Below, one piece after another: positions 8,209 to 14,638 of a stretch of 49,576 nt of DNA. The stretch is from the IMG/VR virus record IMGVR_UViG_3300015371_000059, positions 1 to 49,576 of that record; one strand, given 5' to 3'. This DNA is from a virus. The position numbers were made by a program, and so were the translations under genes. Under the pieces are notes generated by a model. The model was not told the DNA's origin and made no database searches. It worked only from the letters and a program-made list of their open reading frames with translations. Every line of letters begins with the position of its first letter. The first letter of the stretch is position 1.

Positions 8209-8259
8209 ATAGCACCATCTATTTATTACGAGATTTCCGCATAGCACCTGCTATTTATT
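8209..8259. repeat. two operator-like direct repeats upstream of the packaging genes
   Basis: ATAGCACCATCTATTTATT (8209-8227) and ATAGCACCTGCTATTTATT (8241-8259) differ at two positions and are 32 bp apart, about three helical turns. The second contains the palindrome ATAGCA-CC-TGCTAT. The surrounding 100 bp is far more AT-rich than the rest. This is a likely late promoter or regulator-binding region. Confidence 0.6.
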
Positions 8260-8437
8260 TGGCAGCGGCGGCGGCCTGCGCCTTCGCCATGCAAGGCGGA
8301 TGCGCATACGCCATTTCGCCATGCGGCACGTAATAGCCGGCGATGCGCAGTGCGGCAGTAAAGCCGAGCCCGCCACGCTTGCCGCACACCCAACAGCACC
8401 GGCACGTGCGATCAACTTTCGCGGCGCGATGCTTCAC
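8255..8437 (-). CDS. small cysteine-rich protein, probable zinc finger
   Basis: A 60-residue basic protein with CRCCWVCGK at residues 12-20 and a later PPCM, enough cysteines and histidines for a zinc site. It ends in an alanine run and its stop codon lies inside the second operator-like repeat. Found as the last gene of the early leftward cluster; function unknown. Confidence 0.6.
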   Translation of the reverse strand: MKHRAAKVDRTCRCCWVCGKRGGLGFTAALRIAGYYVPHGEMAYAHPPCMAKAQAAAAAK

Positions 8438-8439
8438 TG

Positions 8440-8832
8440 CTAGGCCACTGCCACCAACACCGGCGGCCGCATCGCCCGGCAGCGACGGAGCATGTCGAGA
8501 TCGTCGAGCCGATAGCGGGCGGCCCGGATGCGATCGTGCAACGTGTCGACGTGAATGCAGAGCACGAGCGCACGCTCACGAATCGATCCGCTCCACACAT
8601 ACCACGCCGTGACGGCGTCGGCCCGGTTGCGATCGTCTTGCGTACCGCACGCCATATCGGTCAACAGTTCGTCGGTGTCGAGCGCATCGCCGACGAGCGG
8701 TTGCGGCGGCCGCGGCGGACAGTTCCACCAATCGCGCGGAGCCCCGCCGCTACTCGTGCGCGATTGCCCGACTTTCCACAGTGCCCAATTCATTAGCCTG
8801 CGGTCCCACTTCGCCTGCACGAGTTGACTCAC
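8440..8832 (-). CDS. putative late-transcription regulator (antiterminator Q-like)
   Basis: This 130-residue protein has a C-terminal segment WYVWSGSIRERALVLCIHV, then DTLHDRIRAARYRLDDL, that matches the helix-turn-helix pattern seen in phage Q-type antiterminators and sigma-like regulators (a Trp-Tyr, a short Arg-Glu-Arg helix, then a recognition helix). Its place, immediately before the terminator, the operator-like repeats and the packaging genes, is where a late activator would sit. The GTG at 8832 has GGAG upstream; it overlaps the preceding gene by about 80 bases. Assignment rests on pattern and position only. Confidence 0.5.
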   Translation of the reverse strand: MSQLVQAKWDRRLMNWALWKVGQSRTSSGGAPRDWWNCPPRPPQPLVGDALDTDELLTDMACGTQDDRNRADAVTAWYVWSGSIRERALVLCIHVDTLHDRIRAARYRLDDLDMLRRCRAMRPPVLVAVA

Positions 8833-9070
8833 GTTGCTTTACTCCGCGTCGATCATACGGTCGCAGCGCATCGGCTTTGCGTCGATAACGCCACACGCCG
8901 CCGATGAATTCGGCTTGCTCTAGCGCACGCTGTTGCTTGAGTCGTGTCAACGCACTCACGATCGAATCGGTGCGCATTTCCGTTGTGCGGGCGAGCTCGA
9001 GAATCGTCACACTGCGGTCGACCGGCAGTGCATCGAACACGCGTTGCATCATGTTCGTTTGCGCGTGCAT
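8750..9070 (-). CDS. winged-helix DNA-binding protein
   Basis: A 106-residue protein whose first half, FDALPVDRSVTILELARTTE then MRTDSIVSALTRLKQQRALE, is a classic winged helix-turn-helix (helix, turn, recognition helix, then a wing GGVWRY). The C-terminal 40 residues are charged and disordered. It starts at an ATG overlapping the previous stop (TGATG). Probably a transcription regulator in the early operon. Confidence 0.65.
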   Translation of the reverse strand: MHAQTNMMQRVFDALPVDRSVTILELARTTEMRTDSIVSALTRLKQQRALEQAEFIGGVWRYRRKADALRPYDRRGVKQRESTRAGEVGPQANELGTVESRAIAHE

Positions 9071-9216
9071 CACTTTTTCTTGCGCCGGCGTTTGCGTTGA
9101 TCGGCTTGATTGAACTCGCGCGCCACTGCGACCGGCACGCCGACTCGTTTGGCGAATGCCGGATTGTGCGCAGCGGCCGCCATGAGTCGGCGTTGCTTCG
9201 GTGATTTGCTAGGCAT
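9070..9216 (-). CDS. small conserved basic phage protein
   Basis: A 48-residue protein, MPSKSPKQRRLMAAAAHNPA followed by FAKRVGVPVAVAREFNQAD and a Lys/Arg-rich end. The pattern (SKxQxRLMAAAAHNPAFAKKxGI, then AREFxxAD) is one I recognise as recurring in many phages, function unknown. It overlaps the methyltransferase stop. Confidence 0.75.
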   Translation of the reverse strand: MPSKSPKQRRLMAAAAHNPAFAKRVGVPVAVAREFNQADQRKRRRKKK

Positions 9217-10072
9217 GTGCGGCCTCTATGATCGCGCGGCCGATGATTTCCGCAATCTGCGGAACAACGGCATTGCCGAGTGCGGCAAGGCGACATTTGA
9301 CCAATCGAGCGGAAAGCCCATCATCGACTCGACATAGCGCGGATTCAGTCGGCCACTCTCGCCAATAAGCGCTTGCATCGTGGCGTCCAAGTAACCGCGC
9401 GAGAGTCGGTGCAAATGCGATCTCGAACCGAGCGGGCCCGTTCCCTTCCATTCGCTCGAACGCGGTGTCGGCAGTATCCGACCGCGGCCCGCATCGCCGC
9501 GCGCCCAATCCGTCAGCGATATGCCCGGATGCGCCGAGCTCGTCGGCGTGTTGCGTGATCCGCTCGCTTTCGCATCGCCGACCGTCGGTGTCGGCAGCAA
9601 GTACAAACACCCTTTCCCGTACATGAGGCGCGTCAACGGCGGCAGCCGGTATAACGTGCCATTCCGCATCAAACCCGAGCGCGGCAAAGTCTGCGAGAAC
9701 GGCGGCGAGTCCTCGAAAAGTGAGTGCGCCGACGTTTTCCACGAGTGCGAAGCGCGGTCGTACACCGCCCACAATTCGAGCGAATTCACGCCATAGGCCG
9801 CTGCGCTCGCCTTCGATACCCCGACAACTGCCCGCGACGGAAATCTCTTGACATGGGAATCCGCCGCACACGACGTCGGGTCGCTCGACTGCGTCGGCCC
9901 GAATAAATCGGACGTCACCATGATTCGGCACGTCCGGCCAATGCGCACGCAAAACCTCGCACGCAAACGGCTCGATCTCCGCTTGCCAGAGTAAGCGCAT
10001 GCCCGCGCGCTCTAGCCCGAGCTCGATGCCGCCAATGCCCGAAAACAACGACCCCACGGAAAGCGTCGGCAT
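9209..10072 (-). CDS. dcm: DNA (cytosine-5) methyltransferase
   Basis: A complete 287-residue C5 methyltransferase that transfers methyl from SAM to cytosine in DNA. Motif I is FSGIGG (10-15), motif IV GGFPCQ with catalytic Cys74, motif VI ENV (112-114), motif VIII RER (152-154) and motif X GNAVVPQ (about 266-272). The target-recognition region between VIII and X is short. No restriction enzyme with a clear partnership lies next to it, so it probably acts as an orphan that protects phage DNA from host restriction or modulates expression. Confidence 0.93.
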   Translation of the reverse strand: MPTLSVGSLFSGIGGIELGLERAGMRLLWQAEIEPFACEVLRAHWPDVPNHGDVRFIRADAVERPDVVCGGFPCQEISVAGSCRGIEGERSGLWREFARIVGGVRPRFALVENVGALTFRGLAAVLADFAALGFDAEWHVIPAAAVDAPHVRERVFVLAADTDGRRCESERITQHADELGASGHIADGLGARRCGPRSDTADTAFERMEGNGPARFEIAFAPTLARLLGRHDASAYWREWPTESALCRVDDGLSARLVKCRLAALGNAVVPQIAEIIGRAIIEAAHA

Positions 10073-10125
10073 TGTTCACGGCGCCTTCGTGTCGTCGTAA
10101 AGCGTCGGTGTGTTCACGGCGCCTT
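10060..10125. repeat. tandem duplication at the junction of replication and methyltransferase genes
   Basis: AAAGCGTCGG plus GTTCACGGCGCCTT occurs at 10060-10087 and again at 10099-10125, a period of 38-39 bp. The left copy holds the methyltransferase start, the right copy the end of the upstream gene. Between them the duplication creates a 13-codon frame that ends in the same TKAP-stop as the upstream protein. Confidence 0.75.
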
Positions 10126-10800
10126 TGTTGCCCGTCGTTGCTGCACTGCGCTGATCACGCGATCTCGAAACGCATCGAACTTCTCGCCCTCGCGTTGTGT
10201 GATGCCGAGCGTTTTCGCCGTTGCATTGATCCATGGCGGATGCGTCCACTGTCCAAACGGTGTTGCCTCTTGCCCTTCGCTTTCGTTTTTTAAAACCGCG
10301 CTTTTCTGATCTTGCGCCTTGTTTTGTGGCATCGCCATTGCTACGCGTGCGCGCACGCCCGAAAGCGCTTTTTGAATTGCTTCACTTCTCTTCACTTCGC
10401 TTTTGCCGTACTTCACTGGGTCGCGACCTGACTTCAGTCCGACTTTCTCAATTAAGACTCTGATTTCATTACACTCGATTTCCACCGGCGGCCGCGGATG
10501 CTTGCCGTGCAGATAACGCAGGCGTTGCCGGAACCGCGGCACGTGCAAATAGCGTTTTCCGCCGCAGTTGTAGACACGTACAAGATCGCGGTCGGCCAAT
10601 TCGGCCAGCATCGAGGCCGCGGTCGTGTCGTCCAAATAGCGGTGCAGCATGTCGCCGATCGAGGTTGCGTCGGCCTCCATGTTGCCGAGCGAGTCGACGT
10701 TCAGCAGCATGTGGACGAACAGCAACCGCAAGGTGTCGCTCGAAAGCGTGCGATAGCGATGCGAGCGCGTGAGCTCGTCGCGGATGATGCGATCAGCCAT
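10114..10800 (-). CDS. putative replication initiator / replisome organiser
   Basis: The 228-residue protein begins MADRIIRDELTRSHRYRTLS and continues RLLFVHMLLNVDSLGNME, then LADRDLVRVYNCGGKRYLHV, the pattern of phage replication proteins with an N-terminal winged-helix domain (as in replisome-organiser families). The middle is basic and probably disordered; residues 180-228 (FGQWTHPPWINATAKTLGI) form a separate C-terminal element. No helicase or DnaC-like loader was found nearby, so the host helicase is presumably recruited. The replication origin may lie inside or beside the gene. Confidence 0.6.
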   Translation of the reverse strand: MADRIIRDELTRSHRYRTLSSDTLRLLFVHMLLNVDSLGNMEADATSIGDMLHRYLDDTTAASMLAELADRDLVRVYNCGGKRYLHVPRFRQRLRYLHGKHPRPPVEIECNEIRVLIEKVGLKSGRDPVKYGKSEVKRSEAIQKALSGVRARVAMAMPQNKAQDQKSAVLKNESEGQEATPFGQWTHPPWINATAKTLGITQREGEKFDAFRDRVISAVQQRRATKAP

Positions 10801-11278
10801 TGCCGCATATCTCTCGGCCGCGCGTCGGCGGCATGTCGTCGCCGAGTGTTCCGGCGAGCGCTTTCGCCAGCACGAGCCGGCGCAAGCGATAGATACGCTG
10901 CACGAAATCGCGCTCGCACATATCCTCGGGATTCTCGAAATGTTGTTGCGCGATCGCGTTCACCGGATACACCCGAAACGCCCATATTTCCGGCCAGTAA
11001 AAAACGACGGCAAACGGCACGTTGGAGTTGTCGGCGAACGCACTCAACCCGCGGTACGTCGCATGCCGGAAATCCGGAAAGCGCGCGAGCGCGTTCGCAT
11101 GCTTGTACTCGATCACCGCAACCGGTTTGGCGAGGTGAAACTCGATCACCGGAAAGTCGAGATCGACGCACGGACAGTCGACGCCCCATTCGCGATGTCG
11201 TTTGCTGATTCGTTCATCGCGGAATCCGTGGCGTTCCTGCCGCGCGAACATGCCGTGAAATTCGGGCACGTCGTTCAT
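10793..11278 (-). CDS. PD-(D/E)XK-like nuclease domain protein
   Basis: A 161-residue protein with LDFPVIEFHLAKPVAVIEYK, which fits a PD-(D/E)XK core (acidic residue in the first strand, then E-x-K in VIEYKHANA). FAVVFYWPEIWAFRVYPVN forms the following strands. It overlaps both neighbours by a few bases, the nuclease upstream and the replication gene downstream. It may be a repair or DNA-degrading nuclease; residues fit the fold but no subfamily is clear. Confidence 0.5.
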   Translation of the reverse strand: MNDVPEFHGMFARQERHGFRDERISKRHREWGVDCPCVDLDFPVIEFHLAKPVAVIEYKHANALARFPDFRHATYRGLSAFADNSNVPFAVVFYWPEIWAFRVYPVNAIAQQHFENPEDMCERDFVQRIYRLRRLVLAKALAGTLGDDMPPTRGREICGNG

Positions 11279-11664
11279 CGCGGTAACGCCTTCATCACGT
11301 CGTCGACGCTGCGAGCGACGAAGCCGAGGCCGCCGGCCGTCGCGTTGACGCCATCGAGGAATTTCTGTTGCTCCGCTGTCGGCCGTTCGCCTTTGCGCTT
11401 GCACTCGACGGCGAGAATGCCGCCGGTTTGCAAATATCCGATGATGTCGCTTGCGCCTGGCGGGCCGCCGTAGGCAATCCAGCGTGACGTGCCGTCCGCG
11501 TTTTGTATGCGATGTTTGCCGCGATTGTTGCGCCATACGTTGCCGACGGCCGGATGCCGTTCGAGCAACGCGAGCACGCTCGCGAGCACGTCACGTTCCG
11601 GCACGATGCGATCGTAATCGCGCGTCAGATTCACAAGCTCGACGTTCGAGCGCAATCGCAGCAT
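11275..11664 (-). CDS. VRR-NUC domain nuclease
   Basis: A 129-residue virus-type replication-repair nuclease. The diagnostic motifs are GGPPGASDIIGYLQTGG with the metal-binding Asp and VECKRKGERPTAEQQKFLD with the E-x-K and following Gln. Members cut DNA junctions or flaps and are common in phage early regions. ATG at 11664 was chosen because AGG lies seven bases upstream; a GTG at 11676 overlapping the previous stop is possible. Confidence 0.87.
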   Translation of the reverse strand: MLRLRSNVELVNLTRDYDRIVPERDVLASVLALLERHPAVGNVWRNNRGKHRIQNADGTSRWIAYGGPPGASDIIGYLQTGGILAVECKRKGERPTAEQQKFLDGVNATAGGLGFVARSVDDVMKALPR

Positions 11665-11672
11665 CGTGCGCC

Positions 11673-11810
11673 TCACGCGTGCGCCATCCGGCACAGCAAC
11701 AGCAAGCCGAGCAACGGAATCCAGACCAACAACGACAACAGCACGCCGAGCAAGATGCCGCGCGCCGCGTTCAGCGGTGGCGGTTCGTGCGTTTCCGTGA
11801 TCATCATCAT
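11673..11810 (-). CDS. small single-pass membrane protein
   Basis: A 45-residue protein with three ATG codons in a row at its start, a short polar N-terminus (ITETHEPPPLNAARG) and a long hydrophobic segment of about 22 residues (ILLGVLLSLLVWIPLLGLLL). Overlaps genes on both sides (ATGA upstream). Function unknown. Confidence 0.6.
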   Translation of the reverse strand: MMMITETHEPPPLNAARGILLGVLLSLLVWIPLLGLLLLCRMAHA

Positions 11811-12040
11811 CGTGCGGACCTCTCGCGTTTGCGCAGCGCGTCCCAGTTGATGACGTTCGCTGCCGCTTTCGGTCGGTCGTTTTCGACCATGTTGGCGAAC
11901 ACGAGCGGTTCGCCGGTGGCGGCGACGATGAAATGCCGCCGCTCCACGTAGCCGTGCAACACGAGCTCGCGCCGCTGCGCGAGGTATTTGCGCCGGCCGG
12001 TGATCCGGATCACGTCGCCGCGGTCGAGAAAGGCACTCAC
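11807..12040 (-). CDS. conserved hypothetical early protein
   Basis: A 77-residue protein starting with GTG (MSAFLDRGDVIRITGRRKYL). It looks like a small beta-rich fold: GDVIRIT, ELVLHGYV, HFIVAAT. It is followed by the basic tail INWDALRKRERSAR. The start overlaps the previous stop (GTGA). I do not recognise its family. Confidence 0.55.
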   Translation of the reverse strand: MSAFLDRGDVIRITGRRKYLAQRRELVLHGYVERRHFIVAATGEPLVFANMVENDRPKAAANVINWDALRKRERSAR

Positions 12041-12288
12041 GGCGGCCACGCTCGCAACAGCACGGCGGCCGCAGGCGCCGGCACGCTGGCCGGCGGATCG
12101 GCGGCCGCTGCCGGGCCGCGCCCGAGCAAGGCGCACGGCGCCGTTTTCGTCAGGAAACCGTCAGCTTTACCGGTCGGCGGCGGTATTGCACCAAAACAGG
12201 CACCGACGTGTAAGATGTTGGAGTTAGCTAAAACTAACGCCGATGGTTGCAGTGGCCCGCGCATGAGGGAGCGCGAGCCGATACGCAT
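12037..12288 (-). CDS. short early open frame downstream of the Cro-like gene
   Basis: An 83-residue frame starting six bases past the Cro-like stop. The segment ILHVGACFGAIPPPTGKADG, then FLTKTAPCALLGRG, resembles a motif I recall in short phage frames near immunity regions; I cannot verify it. The remainder is Ala/Pro-rich low complexity. A 16-bp operator lies inside the coding sequence, so part of the conservation may be regulatory DNA rather than protein. Confidence 0.35.
   Translation of the reverse strand: MRIGSRSLMRGPLQPSALVLANSNILHVGACFGAIPPPTGKADGFLTKTAPCALLGRGPAAAADPPASVPAPAAAVLLRAWPP
12186..12238 (+). promoter_or_regulatory. plus-strand promoter-like site with 16-bp operator, antisense to cro
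   Basis: TTGCAC (12186) and TAAGAT (12211) are 19 bp apart; the perfect operator GTTAG-CTAAAA-CTAAC (12223-12238) follows six bases later. Transcription would run antisense to the Cro-like gene and into the CI-like gene, the geometry of a lambda PRE promoter. The promoter elements are weak; the operator is clear. Confidence 0.5.
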
Positions 12289-12294
12289 CGGGCG

Positions 12295-12504
12295 TTAGTC
12301 CGGCGACGCGCGCGGTGTGCGCTTGATCACCCGACGCGCTTTGAGACGCCCGCCCGTAAGGTGTTGGATTTGCAACTGACGCAGCAACGGCACGTGTTCG
12401 CGCCCGAGCTTCGACCATCCGGCCACGCTCGCGCGATGTATGCCGAGCCTGCGAGCGAGCTCGGCTTGACTGCCGAATTCGCGCACTGCCTGACTCTTTT
12501 TCAT
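12295..12504 (-). CDS. Cro-like repressor
   Basis: A 69-residue protein with a helix-turn-helix at residues 6-30: VREFGSQAELARRLGIHRAS followed by VAGWSK. Small size, the SQAELARRLG/HRASVAGW helices and a divergent position opposite a larger repressor identify it as the Cro/YdaS-type partner. The C-terminus is basic. The ATG at 12504 was chosen as giving the usual Cro length. Its promoter carries a consensus -35 box. Confidence 0.82.
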   Translation of the reverse strand: MKKSQAVREFGSQAELARRLGIHRASVAGWSKLGREHVPLLRQLQIQHLTGGRLKARRVIKRTPRASPD

Positions 12505-12539
12505 ATTGAAAACTGTCCGTGCACCGTCAAACGACTGCG

Positions 12540-12567
12540 ATTGTCCGCGTGGAAATCCGCTTGTCAA
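12540..12567 (-). promoter_or_regulatory. leftward early promoter for the Cro-like operon
   Basis: On the minus strand a perfect TTGACA (12567-12562) is followed after 16 bp by GACAAT (12545-12540). The -35 box overlaps the degenerate operator at 12563-12578, so a repressor there would block it. Confidence 0.7.
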
Positions 12568-12578
12568 CCCTGCCTAAC
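12563..12578. promoter_or_regulatory. degenerate copy of the 16-bp operator
   Basis: GTCAA-CCCTGC-CTAAC keeps one half-site intact and three of five bases of the other (consensus GTTAG-N6-CTAAC). Overlaps the Cro promoter -35 box. Confidence 0.4.
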
Positions 12579-12597
12579 TGTCCCGGCGTTCGTTTGT

Positions 12598-12613
12598 GTT
12601 AACCTAACCTAAC
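12598..12613. promoter_or_regulatory. operator between the divergent repressor genes
   Basis: GTTAA-CCTAAC-CTAAC differs by one base from the perfect GTTAG-N6-CTAAC palindrome. It ends 13 bases before the CI-like start, where it could control both divergent promoters. No ribosome site is visible before the CI-like gene, so the lysogenic transcript may be leaderless. Confidence 0.7.
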
Positions 12614-12626
12614 TCCAACAAATCAC

Positions 12627-13079
12627 ATGACGATCGCGCATTACACGAACGGCCAGCGGCCCAAGAATAAAAATTGCGAGAAACTGACGCTTGCAGAGCG
12701 GTTGCAGATCGTGCGCGAAGCCTTCGGCTTTGGCGGCCATCGACAACAAAGCGCATTCGCGCGCAAGCTCGGCATCGGCCACACGTCACTGAATCAACTC
12801 GAAAGCGGCGCGTCGAAGCGACTCGGCCGCAGTATCGAGGCGTATTTGCGCATCGGCGCCAATCCGGAATTTCTCTTGTTCGGTAAAGGCCCGCCGGTTT
12901 TGCGCGATAGTCCACTCTCGAAAATCGTCGTGAAAATGGCCCAGTTGAGCGACGATCAACTGGCGAGCATCGCGCACAGTGTCGACACGTTCGTGAAAGC
13001 GAACGCCGAGCCGACGATTCTGCATCCGCACGCGCACTCGAAGCCGGCGAAACGCCGCGCAAAGCGCGTTGTTCGTTAG
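12627..13079 (+). CDS. CI-like prophage repressor
   Basis: A 150-residue DNA-binding protein transcribed divergently from the Cro-like gene. The N-terminal half has a helix-turn-helix (LTLAERLQIVREAFGF, then QQSAFARKLGIGHTSLNQLE). After residue 90 there is a short helical segment and a basic tail (KPAKRRAKRVVR). It lacks the LexA-type S24 peptidase domain of lambda CI, so induction by RecA-stimulated self-cleavage is not expected; an antirepressor or another mechanism would be needed. It presumably binds the GTTAG-N6-CTAAC operators that flank it on both sides. Confidence 0.82.
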   Translation: MTIAHYTNGQRPKNKNCEKLTLAERLQIVREAFGFGGHRQQSAFARKLGIGHTSLNQLESGASKRLGRSIEAYLRIGANPEFLLFGKGPPVLRDSPLSKIVVKMAQLSDDQLASIAHSVDTFVKANAEPTILHPHAHSKPAKRRAKRVVR

Positions 13080-13090
13080 CACTTCCTAAC
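13075..13090. promoter_or_regulatory. perfect 16-bp operator at the end of the CI-like gene
   Basis: GTTAG-CACTTC-CTAAC overlaps the CI-like stop codon and lies 96 bp upstream of a second copy at the rightward promoter. The spacing would allow looping or cooperative binding. Confidence 0.7.
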
Positions 13091-13151
13091 CCGCAATCGA
13101 CGGCCTGCCGTAGATCGGCGCCATCGGCGCCGGCAGCACGCGAATGAGTGC

Positions 13152-13201
13152 TTGACGCGCAATTGACGGTGCGCGGACAATTGGCGTCAGTTTCTTCTAA
13201 C
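13152..13201 (+). promoter_or_regulatory. rightward promoter overlapped by operator
   Basis: TTGACG (13152-13157) and GACAAT (13176-13181) are 18 bp apart. The operator GTCAG-TTTCTT-CTAAC (13186-13201, one mismatch) covers the expected start of transcription. It would drive the recombination operon and be silent in the lysogen. Confidence 0.65.
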
Positions 13202-13221
13202 GCCGATTGGTCCCCCCCGCA

Positions 13222-13494
13222 ATGCTCCATTACACCGAACAGCAAGGCGCCGCCTATGGTGACGCCTTTTATAACGCGATCACCGGCGAGCATCCGCTCG
13301 GCTCGGCCGACACGGCGATCGTGCTCGCCGCGGTGCGCACCGCGCACGCCGTACTCGGCGTCGATGATGCGCAGCGCTGGCGCATCGTGGCGCGCGAGCT
13401 CCGCGCGATCGCGCACCGCTACGCCGTGCACGCCGCCGAACAACAACAACGCGAGGTTTCGAATCATGGCGTTGCCGCAACTGTTGCTCGATGA
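13222..13494 (+). CDS. small helical protein, first gene of the rightward operon
   Basis: A 90-residue protein (MLHYTEQQGAAYGDAFYNAI) with mostly helical, alanine-rich sequence such as TAIVLAAVRTAHAVLG and RELRAIAHRYAVHAAEQQQ. No family recognised. The ATG lies about 20 bases past the operator and has no clear ribosome site, so the mRNA leader is very short. It overlaps the next gene by 29 bases. Confidence 0.55.
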   Translation: MLHYTEQQGAAYGDAFYNAITGEHPLGSADTAIVLAAVRTAHAVLGVDDAQRWRIVARELRAIAHRYAVHAAEQQQREVSNHGVAATVAR

Positions 13495-13759
13495 CGAAGG
13501 ATTCATGCGGCAGTATCGTGCGATCGTGCTCGGCACGAACGATCACGAGCGAGAGTCGATCGATCGCGTAATCGGTTGCGCGTACACGATCGGCGTGCGC
13601 GTCGGCTTGCTCGATCAGTTGATGCGCAACCGCGACGACGGCGGCGACGACGACTTGCTTACGCTGTTGTGCACGGTGGCGACGGCCGTCGGCCATCTAT
13701 CACAAATCGATCCAACGTTGTTCAAAGTCCGCTCGCATTTCGTCGACCGGCGCCACTGA
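13466..13759 (+). CDS. hypothetical protein upstream of the exonuclease
   Basis: A 97-residue acidic, helical protein (MALPQLLLDDEGFMRQYRAI) with a DDGGDDD loop in the middle. GAGG lies ten bases upstream of the ATG, and its stop overlaps the exonuclease start. Possibly an accessory factor of the recombination genes, by position only. Confidence 0.6.
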   Translation: MALPQLLLDDEGFMRQYRAIVLGTNDHERESIDRVIGCAYTIGVRVGLLDQLMRNRDDGGDDDLLTLLCTVATAVGHLSQIDPTLFKVRSHFVDRRH

Positions 13760-14580
13760 TGCCCGACTTCGTGCCCGGCGTGCAACCCGATATGCCGGCC
13801 TCGACGTATCACGCGATCGAGGCGATGTCGGCGAGCGGTGCGAAAAAAATGTTGCAGTCGCCGAAGCACTATCGGTTGATGCGCGACGAGCCCGGCACGC
13901 CGTCACCGGCGATGCAATTCGGCACCGTCGTGCATTGCGGCATTCTCGAGCCCTTGCACATGAACGCGCGCGTCGCCGTTGCGCCCGACTGCGACAAGCG
14001 CACGAAGGCCGGCAAAGAAACATGGTCGGAATTCCTCGCCAACGCCGGCAACCGGATCGTGTTGACCGCGGCCGAGCTCACGCGCGCACAACGCTGCATC
14101 GACGCCGTGCGCGAGCATCCGGCCGCGCAACAGTTGCTCGCCGGTGCCGCCGTCGAGGTGTCGCTATTTTGGAACGACGGCAAATATCACGTGCCATGCA
14201 AGGCGCGTTTCGACGCCCGCAACCATGGCGGCGTGATCGACGTCAAAACGTGCAGCGACGCATCGCCGGAACAGTTCGCCCGCGATTGCGCGCGCTTCCT
14301 GTATCACGTGCAGGCGGCGCACTATTATTCGGGCGCCGAGCACGCACTCAATGCGACGCCGGAATTTTTCGCGTTGATATGCGTCGAGAGTGAGCCGCCG
14401 CATGCGGTCGCGTGTTACGAGCTCGACATGCCGGCGTTGCGCGCGGGCGCCCATCTGGCGAACATCGCGCTCGCCCGCTACGCTGACGCGCTCGCCGCCG
14501 GTGCGTGGCCCGGTTATCCGGACGCGATACAGGTTTTGCACTTGCCGCGGTATGCGCTGCGCTTCGATGCGCTGCATTAA
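13759..14580 (+). CDS. PD-(D/E)XK exonuclease (DUF3799/RecE-like)
   Basis: A 273-residue nuclease of the RecB/lambda-exonuclease fold. YHAIEAMSASGAKKMLQSPK and FGTVVHCGILEP form the N-terminal signature, GGVIDVKTC carries the D-x-K catalytic core, and HVQAAHYYSG is the downstream Q-x-x-x-Y motif. Such enzymes resect double-stranded ends to make single strands for an annealing protein; the next gene is a candidate for that partner. The start overlaps the previous stop (TGATG). Confidence 0.87.
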   Translation: MPDFVPGVQPDMPASTYHAIEAMSASGAKKMLQSPKHYRLMRDEPGTPSPAMQFGTVVHCGILEPLHMNARVAVAPDCDKRTKAGKETWSEFLANAGNRIVLTAAELTRAQRCIDAVREHPAAQQLLAGAAVEVSLFWNDGKYHVPCKARFDARNHGGVIDVKTCSDASPEQFARDCARFLYHVQAAHYYSGAEHALNATPEFFALICVESEPPHAVACYELDMPALRAGAHLANIALARYADALAAGAWPGYPDAIQVLHLPRYALRFDALH

Positions 14581-14581
14581 G

Positions 14582-14627
14582 GCCGCCGCCGCACTTGCGT
14601 GGACCCCGGCGGCGTGCCTCTTTTTTT
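14582..14627 (+). terminator. possible attenuator between exonuclease and annealing-protein genes
   Basis: GCCGCC and GGCGGC can pair around a 20-base loop, with seven T residues eight bases after the stem. The loop is long, so read-through is likely. Confidence 0.35.
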
Positions 14628-14638
14628 AGGATACGAAC

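Noticed and set aside
11807-12136. Upstream extension of the 77-residue early protein
   Set aside because: The extra N-terminus is low-complexity Arg/Ala/Gly from another reading of the neighbouring gene; GTG at 12040 overlaps the previous stop.
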